A DNA stretch of 64,000 nt, taken from positions 89,450,004 through 89,514,003 of the forward strand of contig NC_091015.1 in NCBI RefSeq assembly GCF_041296385.1. The letters run 5' to 3'. Below are positions 1 through 11,500 of this stretch, piece by piece; within the stretch, counting starts at the first letter, position 1, and each line of letters begins with the position of its first letter. The stretch comes from Aphelocoma coerulescens. Taxonomy: Eukaryota; Chordata; Aves; Passeriformes; Corvidae. Position numbers and translations under genes: made by a program. The notes under the pieces were generated by a model. It was given only the letters and a program-made list of their open reading frames with translations. It did no database searches and was not told where the DNA came from.

Positions 1-3000
1 CCATTTCCATGCAAAACCCTTTCTTCTGGGGCTGTTTGCTTTTTATTCCCTCCCAGCCCTCTGCAGCAGCAGCCTTGTAGGGGAAGCACCCCAGCCCAGT
101 GGCTATGGTCCTCCTGTGTGGGGGCACCAGCTTGCGCTGGATTGATGCCAGAACCTTTCATCCATTACAGCTCATGTTGTGGCAGAGCCTCCTTGTTTTG
201 GCAATAATACAGTGGTGACAAGTGCCACAAACTTTCCTACCAGGCAACTGTGCCTGGCAGCAGCTCCCTAGGTATCTCCTGGTCCCCTTGTGCATGACTT
301 CATGCAGGACAATTCCTACAGAGTTTGGGCACCACTGGCACCCGCAGGCGGTGGGGGCTACACCGGCAGCCCAGGCAGGGTCAGTTCGTGCTAAGTATTG
401 GGGTGAGAGGAATGTAGAGGGATGAGGCCAAAAGGCTCTCAATGGCATTGCTCACATTTTGTTTGGAATCCTGGAGAGCATCACTGGAGTATCATTTTCT
501 CTAGCGAGCCTTTGTTTGGGACAAGGCTTGCTCTACAGGGATGGTCCTTCAGAGCTCCCATAGAAACATTGCCTCTGATTTCACTGCTGCAGAGTTGCAC
601 ACAGGCTGCTCCTATTCTAGTCTTGGAGACAGCCCAGTCAGCTATCTGCAGGGCTCTTTCCTTTTTTTTTTTTTTGTTTTTAGAAAAAAAGACCTATTGA
701 GATTAATTGCTTTGTGTCTCAAAAAAGCTGGTATAATTTGTAGGCTGCTTATTGACCGTAGTTGTTCCACTTCTTGATAGTGGGGCATATTATTCAAATT
801 TGGCTTTGTTCATTCAATTGCAAGTAGTCATTGTTTACTTCTATGAATCACGAAATAAATACAAATTGGAAACTGAGAGTTTCACTTGAGTTGTAAGTAA
901 CACTGAGAGGAAAGTTAATGCTTTCAGTGCCTGGCATTATCCATAGACACGCTTTTCCATTGTGTGGAAAATGATGGATAAGGGGTGAGAGTTTTTAGTG
1001 TTCTGGTCTTCCTCCTGAGGAGACCATCAGTTTTCACCCTCTTGTCCTTTGAGCTTGTTAAGGTGATGTGCAGTGAAAGCAAAAGGAGTTACTGCCATTA
1101 CATCTGTTTACTGGGTTCTCCTTACAGTAATACTGATTTGGGAGTGCCTTTGGTGGGGTGTTCTGAAACAGATGGAGGATTGGGAACATGGGCCTAGACC
1201 TTCTGTTTCTCTGCTACAAGACAGGATCTGCTCCCTGTCTCATCTTGCAGTGATGTGTGGGTCAGAGCCTCCTCCCTGGGTTGCTGTGTGGCCAGAGCTG
1301 CTCAGACCTCGCTGCTGACTGGCTGCACGTCAGGGAGCTGAAGACACGTGCTGAGGTACGTGTGCTGTGTCCTGCCCTTGGACTGCTTCACTTGGTCCAG
1401 CATTCTGGGAAAGCAGCTGCAATTCTCCCACTTCCTTGTCCACAGACAGAAAGGAGCACTTCTGCATGGTGAAGAAGATGCTGCTGACATGTGAGGAGTG
1501 TTGCACATTTTCTGTAGTACTGCAGTTGCAGTATTTCTAGGTGGGCTTCTTAAACTTCGAGCTTTGGGATATCTGCAGGTGCTGTAAGTTAGACAATGTC
1601 ACTTAGAAAGAAAGTTTAATTAAAGATGCACCTTTTTGTTTTTTTCTTGTAAGAATTACAGGGACTGCCTAGAGGCTTATCTTACAGTAGTATGATCTTG
1701 GTAAAACGGATGTGTTTAGTTCTAATTAAATTTCTTAATTGTCTGTGTAGGGAAGCCCAATTGAAGGGTCATAAGTGCTGAACCTGTAATTAGAAGCTTG
1801 TTTGTACTTGATAACAGAGCTTGTCTATGAGTGAAAATGGTTTAGAGAATGGAGTAAACTTGAAATACCTCTTGTGGAATGGGCATTAGGTGGGAAGTGT
1901 TGATCAGACAAGATTGTTGACAGTGGTCAGCACGTAGGGGAACAACAAAGAGGCACAATTGAGTGGGTTGCTGAGCTCTGCTGTGGCACTGATCAGGGCT
2001 GTCATCCTGGCAGCATGCTTCCCCACACTGTGGAGCCTGGGAGCAAAAAGGGATATTCTGCATGGGTGTGAGAACCTGAAAGTTGTAGTAGGAAAGACAT
2101 TCGGGGAGGTGCTGCAAACCATTGGTGGTGCTGTCGCTGCTGGAGGCTGGGGAGAGGGTGAGGAAGGCTTCAGGACAGGCTCCCAGCACTTGATCCTGGG
2201 AGCAGCTACTGACACAGATGTCCCAGGCCCCGATGAGTCTGAGAAGTGATATGAAATGGAGACTGAGAGGAAGGGTTTGGAAGGGGGTTGATTGATAGGA
2301 GGAAGAACGAAGACTGAAAACGGCAGGAACCAAAGTGAGCAGAGGGTAAGGATAAAGTGTAGGATTACCACAATTTACAGGCTGTGTGCTACTCAACTGA
2401 TTGGGTAGGTACAGTCATGTGCAGAGTGGGCATTTACAGATTTTCCATTAGAGATGCAGATTAACATCTAACAGGTAAGGGGGGCCAGGCAGTGCAATAG
2501 TTCCCAACATAAAAGGGGGAGAATTTTACAAAACAGGTGGGAAATAGGCTGATTCTCAGTTAATGTGTGTATGGGATAGTTGCTTGAGGAAAAGGCCAGT
2601 TAGTCACAGATAGCAGATTGGTAATATTTTTTCCTGACATAAATACTTTACATAAAATTATTTCATTTTCTTTCATAGTTTCATAGGTAAGAAACTTCAT
2701 TGTGGAGTTTTCTGGTTACTTTGATAGAGATTAAATTACATTACATCAAAGCAAGCCTTGGGCCCTGGTACATCTTGTGGCCTGAAAGATTATTTTGGAA
2801 CAATGCAGTGAGTGTCTAAGGTCAACTGTTACAGAAAAATAGTAAATTATTGGACAAAAACATTATTTGGGTCACCCTCTTGTCATGATTAACTGTAGAA
2901 TTTTAAAATGTCGATAGTTCTTCTGCTTTACATTTGATCTTAAATTACTTCAGATTTTATCAAGAGAGCATCCTTCTCCTGTATTTTAAGTATCTAATTA

Positions 3001-3177
3001 GACAGTAGTTCTCTCCAGGAAAAAAAAAGAGTAAAATACTACGTTTTTATTTTTGTTTTTAATCTCTGGGTCCTTGGGCTTGTCATGATTTATTTTGCTC
3101 CCTGGAACACCGCATTCCACAGCTTGTAATGGCCTCCTTTTTCTGCTTGGACTCATCTATAAAGACATTTTGTAAGA

Positions 3178-3183
3178 TTTATT
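3178..3183 (-). terminator. Candidate polyadenylation signal for the minus-strand open frame
   Basis: TTTATT on the + strand reads AATAAA on the minus strand, about 90 nt past the TAA that ends the unidentified open frame. The spacing suits a short 3' UTR. A T-rich stretch follows on the minus strand, but no genomic A tail is seen. The hexamer is common by chance in AT-rich introns, so it only supports the frame weakly. Confidence 0.25.
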
Positions 3184-3273
3184 GCATTCTTTTAACTTCT
3201 AAACATGAGGGAAACACAAATAATGATCCTCAGTTCAGACCAACAGCAGAGAATAAAAAAAAGAATTGATATT

Positions 3274-3597
3274 TTAAAGTGGGTGTTTGTCTGTACAGTC
3301 CTGTATGTTTTGCTGGGCTATGCTCATCTCTGCTGTGGGGTAGGTGACAAGAAGCAAAAAGATGCCTGAGAAAACAAAGAGCACTGATGTCGTGAACATA
3401 TGGGCCAAGTCCTCTGGAGCTGCTCTTGAATCACGGATTTTCGTGGCCATCACAGTAACCACTGCGATTAACCCTGTGAAGAGTTCGCGTAGGGCAGTCC
3501 ATGGGACAGCAACAGGAAGGCTGTGGGCTTTACTTTTTGGGTCAATTAGTTTTGCTTTCTGGTTCTTGTGGGCTGCCCAGATGCTGTAGCAGTTGGT
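3274..3597 (-). CDS. Unidentified minus-strand open frame with two hydrophobic segments; possible terminal exon or decayed retrocopy
   Basis: Reading the minus strand from an in-frame stop near 3597 down to the TAA at 3276-3274 gives roughly 105 open codons. The frame begins near YSIWAAHKN, has a lysine-rich stretch, then a hydrophobic segment (around LFTGLIAVVTVMATK), a charged link (KIRDSRAAPEDL), a second hydrophobic segment (SVLFVFSGIFLLLVTYP) and a short polar tail. It looks like two membrane helices with charged flanks. Several CpGs occur here in an otherwise CpG-poor intron. On the minus strand a cag that could be a weak splice acceptor precedes the frame, and an AATAAA (TTTATT at 3178-3183 on +) lies about 90 nt after the stop. 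I do not recognise the protein. It could be the last exon of an antisense gene, a retrocopy lacking its 5' end, or chance. Confidence 0.3.
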   Translation of the reverse strand, partial: TNCYSIWAAHKNQKAKLIDPKSKAHSLPVAVPWTALRELFTGLIAVVTVMATKIRDSRAAPEDLAHMFTTSVLFVFSGIFLLLVTYPTAEMSIAQQNIQDCTDKHPL

Positions 3598-6500
3598 TTA
3601 CTAATATCATAGGAATTATTGAAAAAATTGTGGTTGTTTGGCTGTGTATTTTTAGTTTGTAAACCTGTCTCTCAGATGACTTCTGTACGATAGATCTTGT
3701 CTTTGCTTTCCCTGTCCTACTGAATTTAATGTTTTCCATATTTTACGTTTTCCCTCTGGTTATATGGATTTGAGCAACTTAAATTGAGTGTGTGACAAGA
3801 CTTTAATATTTCTGGTTCATGTGTTTGCATATCAGGATTATCTTCTGTAAGACCCTGCACCTATACTACACCTAGGATTGATAAAAGCATTTTCTTGTGC
3901 AGAAACGGGCAGCAGAGGGAGCTTGGTTGCTTTGTGTCTGTTACCCCTACCAAGAAACCCTCTTGATTTATTGGAACACTGGCAACAGGGACATGCTAAG
4001 CTGCATAACCATTCCCAAGCAGGCAGTACTTGGCATCCTGAAGTCAGGCAGTAGCACGTTCAGCATGTGCTACTAATGGCAAAGCTATGGCAGGTGACCG
4101 ACCGGCACGGTTGCTGCCCACGTGGTGGGTAATGGGTCAACTGTGTAGAAGGGGCTGTTTCAAAATGCTTGCAGTATGTGAACCCTTCAGTAGATGACCT
4201 TGCACATTTTCAGAGAGCAGTTTCAATAGTGATCTAGCTCTCATCAGGGCTTCCAAGGTGCATATGAGCCTACTTCTGCCTTTAAATAAAAATCTCACAG
4301 AAATCTCAGTAAAACAACAAGGGTTGTAATTGAAATACCGACTTGTTGATCAGGAAACCTTTGGAGTACCTTCTGCCTTCCTCCCATCCAATGTGGGTCA
4401 TCAGCACCAGACTGAAACCCCATCTCCATGTGAAAAACACCCTGAGAGATTCAGTTTGTGTATGGGCTCCATGCAGGCTGGAAATCCTGAGTGCAACTTG
4501 TAGCTTTTGCAAGAAGTGGGGATTGTGTGGGTTTTTTGATGTACATAAGCACTTAATTCAGCATTCTCTTAAACTCATTTGACTCAGCTGTTGTGAAATG
4601 CCTTGATGCCATTTAATTAACTGATCCGAGCAGGGATTTTTTAAATTTGGCATCGTGTCACAAAATGGCACCATAAGAGAGAAAGCATGTGTACTCCTGT
4701 TGTTGAGAGCCTATTTTGGCATACTTTGCTCATGTTAATAAATTGTATTACAAATTACATCTTTTGTTAAAACATAATTTCCATTAGATCTTGAGCTTGG
4801 GGTATTTATTTTGTGCAGAAAGTTAATTTTATATTGTTTTGTGGTATTTCCCTTAAATGGAAGGCTTGAAAGACAACTTTTTTTTCCCTCATGTGCCAGA
4901 TTAATTGTGCAAGAGTTGTCCCCTGGCTTTCTAGGCCGCTTCCTCATTTGAGTCTCTTTTTGGCATGTTCATCACATCACTAGTAAGCCATGGTAGGGAC
5001 AGCAGAGCAGTTTTGAAGGGTTCTCCTTTCCCAGTGAAATGCACTTGACTGTTGTTAGGCTCAGTTTGCTGTTTTGTCCTATATTTCTTGAGCTTGTTCT
5101 TTTTGTTCTTGTTCTTTGAGTTGGTCCATCCTATCTCAACCTCAAATTTTCATTTCCATAATAACATTGAGAGTTCTTATTTTGCTTGCTGTCTCTTTAA
5201 GGTTTAATTTAGAGTTTTCCATGCATTCAGCATGTTTGTTATCTTGAACCATTTATATCTAGAAAGGAAAGAAGTTTCTGCTGAATTCTCATTTAGGCTT
5301 GTCTTAAATCTTGTTCTAGTTTCCTGCATATTTCACTTGACCTTCCAGAAATGCTGGGAGGGGTCCTTGAGGATGGATGTTCCTGCACTCTGCCAACAGG
5401 GTCCTCTTGAAGTTCAGAAGCCAACTTGGTCGTCTTCCTGTTCTTCATGCTGACCCTGCAGAATGGCTCTGGGTTCCTATTTCCTGAGGATATCAAGTGC
5501 TGTAATATTTCATAACATGATCTTCTAGTTAGTAATGGTAAAGTTCAAGGTAGTTTTTCCACGTCCTTATCCTAATAAAGGCCTGATTCAAGATGAAATA
5601 AAACAAAGCAGGCCTTTCAGAGCTTGAGCAACAGGGCTCTAAAAGAAGCTGTTTTAAGGAGATGAGGTCTATACATGTGATCCCTCTCTCATGACTTTGA
5701 TCTTGTTAGATGATTTTGATCAAGTTTTGTGGAGGGTTTAAGAAATATAAGGGATGCATGGTTCTGGCAAAAATTAAAAATAAAGGAAAAGTAGCTACCC
5801 AGTGTTGAAGAAAAGGTCCTCCTTCTTTCTAATTTGGGTGACAGCCATTATTAGAAGTTGGTGTGTCTTCTAGCTGAGTGATGCACAGTCCTGTCTCTGA
5901 GTCAGCTCACAGAACAATTTCCTCACCCAAACAAGAAGGCAGTGTGTGGGAGAGATGGAAGTATGTGAACAACTAGGCTGAAGAAGAGAAAATAATGAGT
6001 TTGAGCGGGAAGGATGAATCTGCAGAGACCATCTTCAGTAGTGCTGCCACGTGTAACTCATTTGTCGTGTTGTTTTTCTTGGTGTTTGTGAATTCTTTAC
6101 ATTAATAAATGTGCTGAGTGATGTATGGAGTGGTCTGCCTACCCTACTACCTGTGCATCACTTATCAAAGAATAGACATCACAAGTGATGTTTTGCTTCC
6201 TTTCCATGTTCACATGAGATGTACTCACGGATATGTGTCATCCCCTTTTGGTTTCCTAATTTTCTCACTGAGTTTGTTTTTCTGTATCCAGGATGATACA
6301 TAACCTCTGTTAAGTTGTCTGCTTTTCTAACATTTGCTCTCCTTAAATCCCTTTTATTTCCAAATCCTTCAACTTGTGGTATTTTTGTTCTACAGTAGGA
6401 CCTTTCCATTATGGTTCTTCTGACTAGGAACTGCAGTTTATAATTTTGAGATGTAATTATCTCTAATTCCACTTACACTTTGTGTGGTTAGTCTTGGGAC

Positions 6501-8365
6501 TGGTAACACAGTTTTCAGCCCCAAAAGTTATGCAATGAGTTGATACTCTTCACATCTGTTCTGTCTATTAGATGTCTGGACCACATGTTCCTACAAGTGG
6601 CTGCTTTCTCCCTCTTGGCAGGATCCCTCTGCCCTCTACAAATCCTTGTCCTGTCATCTTTATGGTTCTCTACTGCAAAATAAGTCTCTGATCTCTCCAT
6701 GTCTTTTTCCCTCAGCCAGGGATTATGCTTAGGATGCTCTGAATCTATTGGAACTTCCTGATGGTTTGCTCACATACCCTGTTGATGTCTGGGATGCCTC
6801 CCATCTCCTTTCAGAAGTTTCTTCCTCAGATCTCCTTTCTTCCTCAGCCTTCCTTCAGTATGCTTTGTGCTGGTGCAAATGACATCTCTAATGGTCTGAT
6901 GTCCTGTGCCAGCATTTGTTATGCGTAGAGTACTATTATAATGAAGAAATATCTTCAGGCAGTACTCCTCTGTCAGCTGTTAGGGTATCCAAGTACAGAG
7001 CTCTGGTGTTCAGTCTGATCTGCCTTCAGCCTCTTGCTTCTTCAGCCTCTCTTTCTCACTTGTCTCAGCAGGACAGACAACATCACTGTTTTTCTGGATG
7101 GCCTCCTAGGATGACACTTGTTCAGTCTTTTATTGCCAGGAACATACATAAGGTTTTATGCTGAAAAACCTCTGAGGGGTTTCCTCCTGCTGTGCAGAGG
7201 TGGCCCCTTAGGCAGGGCTGCACAGCATGACCCCCAGCCTGCAGCAGCATTCCCACAGTGCTTGCTGGTGCTTGGCTGACAGTTATGGCTCTGCTTCCGT
7301 CTGCTTCATAAATATTATTTTAAAGGATTTTGGAAGGGTTTGCGTTTTTCCTAAATGTTCCACGTTAGTACTTCCACAAAGTATTTGCATTAATTCCACA
7401 CTTTGACTTTTTAACACTGAAATGACGCCATTAGCAGGGACAACTGTTGCCTGAGGAGCATTGGCTATGAGATGTGGGCATGTGTCTATAAGGATGAGGT
7501 GCCAAGATGTAAATTTGCAGGAAATAGGATGCTGAATTCAAAATCAATTGCTTTATAGTCTTTCTTGGTGTTATTAGTATTCATAAAAGCTCAACTGGAT
7601 TGAGGATGTGTACATCTTCTTAGCACATTTGTGATAGTTTTACAGAAGATATGTAGAAGTGTTTTCCAACCAAGTATTTAAATGGTGTCTTTTTTAGAGT
7701 TTTTATTGTTTGTTAAGAACTGGCTTCAGAAATTAGTCCCAAAAGTCAATTAAGAAATCTGTTGGCTTATTGATTTCTAAATATCTGCTGCACACAGAAC
7801 TTAGAATGCAACTTGCATTAGGAGTAATGACTGTTTCCTGACTGGAGAATTGAATGGAAACATTTAAGTGGATTTCAGATCAAGCATATGAACACTTGCA
7901 GCCTATTAGAGCATTAATTTTAATTTGCTGTTTTGCACGGTCAAACCTTTCCTCCCAGAATAATTTGAATGTAAGTGGGTTTTACTGTAAGAGGTGTTTT
8001 TTTGTTTGTCTGGTTTGGTATTTTTGGGAATGGTTATTGCTTGGTTTGTTTTTCTCTTGATAAAGTCCAGCAGTAGTCCAGTGTGAAACAAGGTTTCATT
8101 TGCCCTTGAACAGGAAAAGTCCTTACAGTCCTCAAGTGCACTGTCAGTATGTGCTAGTTTCTTATGACCCATGTAGGTGTTTGGGGCTTCAGACAGTGTC
8201 AGAGAAGCTTTAGAGGAAGGTATCCCTGCCAGGCTATTGTATTTTGCAAGTCTGCACACTGATAAGTTGGATAGGGGATATGAATGGGTATGAAAGCTCC
8301 ATTCTCAGACAGGAGTTCTTGAATGTGTGCTCTGATCAATATTGGTTTTGTTTCCTCTCTTTCAG

Positions 8366-8524
8366 GTATTCACTTACAAACAGAGCACGATCACACACCA
8401 AAAAGTAACACCTATGCATCAAACAAGCACAGAGAGCGTGGAAGACATGGCAGCACTCATAGATCTCCATGAAGGCTCCATTATGCACAACTTATTCCAG
8501 CGATATCAGCAAGATAAAATCTAT
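8366..8524 (+). CDS. MYO10: MYO10 coding exon, residues about 41-93
   Basis: The exon is 159 nt (53 codons) and phase 0 at both ends. It starts [14 protein letters not shown] after ttcag and ends QQDKIY before gtaagt. This is the N-terminal part of the motor, from the last strand of the SH3-like region into the segment ending HNLFQRY, which leads into the nucleotide pocket. The middle ([21 protein letters not shown]) differs most from human as I recall it, while the flanks are nearly identical. Phase 0 on both sides means skipping this exon would keep the frame. Confidence 0.96.
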
Positions 8525-11500
8525 GTAAGTTTTTTCTAAAATTAAGAAAAATATCCAGAGGGAATGTTTTTGTATGTGTAAGTGCTGTGTGTGTTTTGCT
8601 GTTCTGTGCTATCTCCTCTCCAAATGCTTTCCAGTTCCTTGTGTATCCACATAGAGCTGAAGCAGACCTCATGTAGTGACTTCTCACGCACAGTGATGGA
8701 AGGAGAAAGTAGCTCAGGCTGGACATGGAATCCCTTGGAAATCTTGAGAAACTGGCATGCTACATACACGTCTACGCTTTCCGTGACAGGGTTGTGTAAA
8801 GGACTTTTGTTTTCCTCTTCTTCTTTAGACTCTCTGCCCCAGCAACATGTGCTGTGTATGTCACCAGAGAGGATGTGGTGGAACTTAGTCTGTCACTGCC
8901 GTTTGAGATCATGTTAGGCCAAGAACCAGTTCTGATCAGCTTCCCCTCTTGTGTTGTAGTAGAAAGATTATTATGAAAGAAGCATACGATTGTCAAGCTG
9001 AGCATTTGTGCTGTTAAATACAGACAGTTGGAGTTGGGGGTCTATGAGAACAGATAGCTGTTTATCAGTTTCCAAAACTAGGAATTAGTCCACACAGAAT
9101 TCCTTGTCTTAACTCTGTAATGAAGACTTCTATGATTAGATTTACCTGCTCCTTCAATGTTTTCATTAATCTTGAACTAACTAGATACAAGTCTTTCCTG
9201 AGTCTGGAACTGCACTAAACATGAGAAAGGTACAAGGAATATTAGCAGCTGCTACAGATTGCAAAATAGCACTTTTCTGTGAATCAATGGTTGGTCATTT
9301 TGATTTGTCTTTTTTTACTAATAATTGCAGAACACTATTTTTGTTTCATCATTATGTCTGGGCCCTTGATTTGACCATATACATGCTTTATTTCAAGCTT
9401 CTTCTACTGAGTTTGGCTTCTTATTTTTAAATATAAACATATCTAAGTGAAAAATTAAACTTTCCCCATATTTAAGATTTGATAAAAATCAAAAAAGAGC
9501 ACAAGGAAATAATACTCCTTTGTACATTACCCTAAAAGTGGCTTTTTAAAAGTGGTAAAAGCACAGGGAATCCTCAATACTGAGGCAGTTCTCTTTGCAT
9601 AGGTCTTTATATATATTTTTTTTCTCAAAACAAATGAACTGTTTTACATTTCAGAAAAATCAGCAAACAAACAAAAAAATAGCATAAATGAACAATCCAG
9701 CATGTGCAAGGAAAAAAACATGTACTTGATAAAAGTTTAGTTTTCTACCGGTGTTGTTAGATGAGTACATGGTACTCAGTGTGAGTCAAAAGAAAAAAAA
9801 ATGATTTCATGATGTGCATTCACATAGAGGTCACGCCCCCTTTTTGAAAAGCATGAGGGTGATTCTTTTGATGAGGCATAGAACAGCTTGGTTCTGAAGA
9901 GGCATGTCCTAGCTTCTTTCTTAGCTTGTCAAGGCAAGTTTAGGGAGTTCTGATCCTTGGTGCTTCGTGTGATGTACGTTTTTCTAGACAAACAGGTTTG
10001 TGTGCTGTTAATGATGACAGATCTTCAGTTGCTACTGAGTATGCATTGTCCCTTCAGTGTTGCTAATTTAACTGCTTAATCGTTTGAATCCACCTGAAAA
10101 ATTATGGAAAAGGTGGTTGGAAAAAAAGCTGTGTTTTGAAATGCTTGTGAAAGCCTCTCTGTTGCCCTGTATGTGTAACCAGGACCTGACTGAAGAAGCA
10201 TCTTCTTCATCCTCGTTGGTACCCCACTCCTACTGCATCAATAGTAGTGTTTTAGCAGGAAAGGGCTTCAGGAACAAAAATCTCCCAAAAAGCTGATTGA
10301 ATGTCTTGAATAATTTTATGAAAGTTCATAAATATAGGAGCATGTATTTTAAAGGGGATGTTGTCATTGCAAAATGAGCTCTGTCATTTTAAGCCAAAAT
10401 TTCTTCACTGTGTTGAGCAATTGAATGGTATTTTAATGTTAAAAAAGAAGAAAAGACCGAAGGTGCATTGTTTACCTTTGTTGAAGGTAACTTTGCAGCT
10501 GATTATTCAAACTTGCTTGATCATTTTGCTTTGGGACCAGACTAGTTCTAGTACAGGACAGTAGAAGCCATTGAAATTTATGCCAAGATCAACCAAAATT
10601 TTCCACATTATACATTTGCCTTCTCCCTTGACCAGGAATTGCTTCATTATTGTAGTTCACACATTGTGTCTTGTATCTGCATCATCACCTTGGTGTACCT
10701 GGTGCATTAGGGATAAATTGGGAAGGCATGTGTCACTCTCCACTGCGGGCTCAGGGGCTGATCATCCCATTGAAAGACTTCTTGCCATCCCCCAATACAA
10801 ACCACCATACAATTGCTGTGTTGTCACTTTTAGCTTACAGATCCCTTTTTACCTCAGTTCTGTGCACCTCCTTGTCCATATCCTGAGTAGGGGGAAGAGA
10901 TATGAGAAGGTTTATGCTGTCATTTTTTGAGTTCTATGCTTGTAGTATTACAAATGTATTAGTGTGGTTCTTGAGCATGGTAGCCTTTTGTCAGTGGCAT
11001 TGAGACCAGGAAGCACCTTTTTACCTTAATAAAGAATACACTTAGTTGGGGGTTTAAGTTTTGGGGCTTGCTTGTTCACACACATAAAAATTATATCAAG
11101 TGCAATGTACTTAATTGTAGTGTAAAGCAGATATAATTTCAAAAGAAGTTGAACAGAAGAAACAATTAAAGGGAAATTTAAAGTTACTTTCTCAGAAAGA
11201 CAATTATTTATGCAGATCTTCCACTATTAATTTGTGTGTTTTTCTGTATTTGAAGATCTGTTTCTCCAGCAATAAGCATTTAAATAAATATATGCAGATG
11301 TTTGAGCTCAGTTTAATCTTCCGTTACTTATTGACATTTTTGTCTCACATACTCATGCCCGTGCTCCTAAACTTTTTACTACTTCCTAATTCATACTACA
11401 ACGTTACTTGCTATGGATGCCAAGTTTTGTCAAACGTGTCAGTGACTTTATTTGCTGCTGCCAACAACTGCAGCTATAAAGGGTCTGTAGAGGATTTTCT

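Larger units (their letters stand above)
1..8365 (+). other. MYO10: MYO10 intron upstream of the exon for residue 41 (3' part only)
   Basis: No MYO10 exon is visible here. The codons for residues 1-40 must lie upstream of base 1, so this is the 3' part of what should be intron 2. It ends in a good acceptor, a T/C-rich tract followed by ttcag at 8361-8365. The stretch is mostly AT-rich and CpG-poor. It contains a T tract near 663-675 and a purine-rich section at 1840-2400 that gives long but unconvincing minus-strand frames. The one exception is the minus-strand open frame around 3274-3597, described separately. I see nothing else interpretable. Confidence 0.8.

Noticed and set aside
1842..2396. 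184-aa minus-strand ORF with two overlapping companions
   Set aside because: The + strand is purine-rich here, which removes stop codons in several frames at once. The peptide is Ser/Pro/Leu-rich with no family features.
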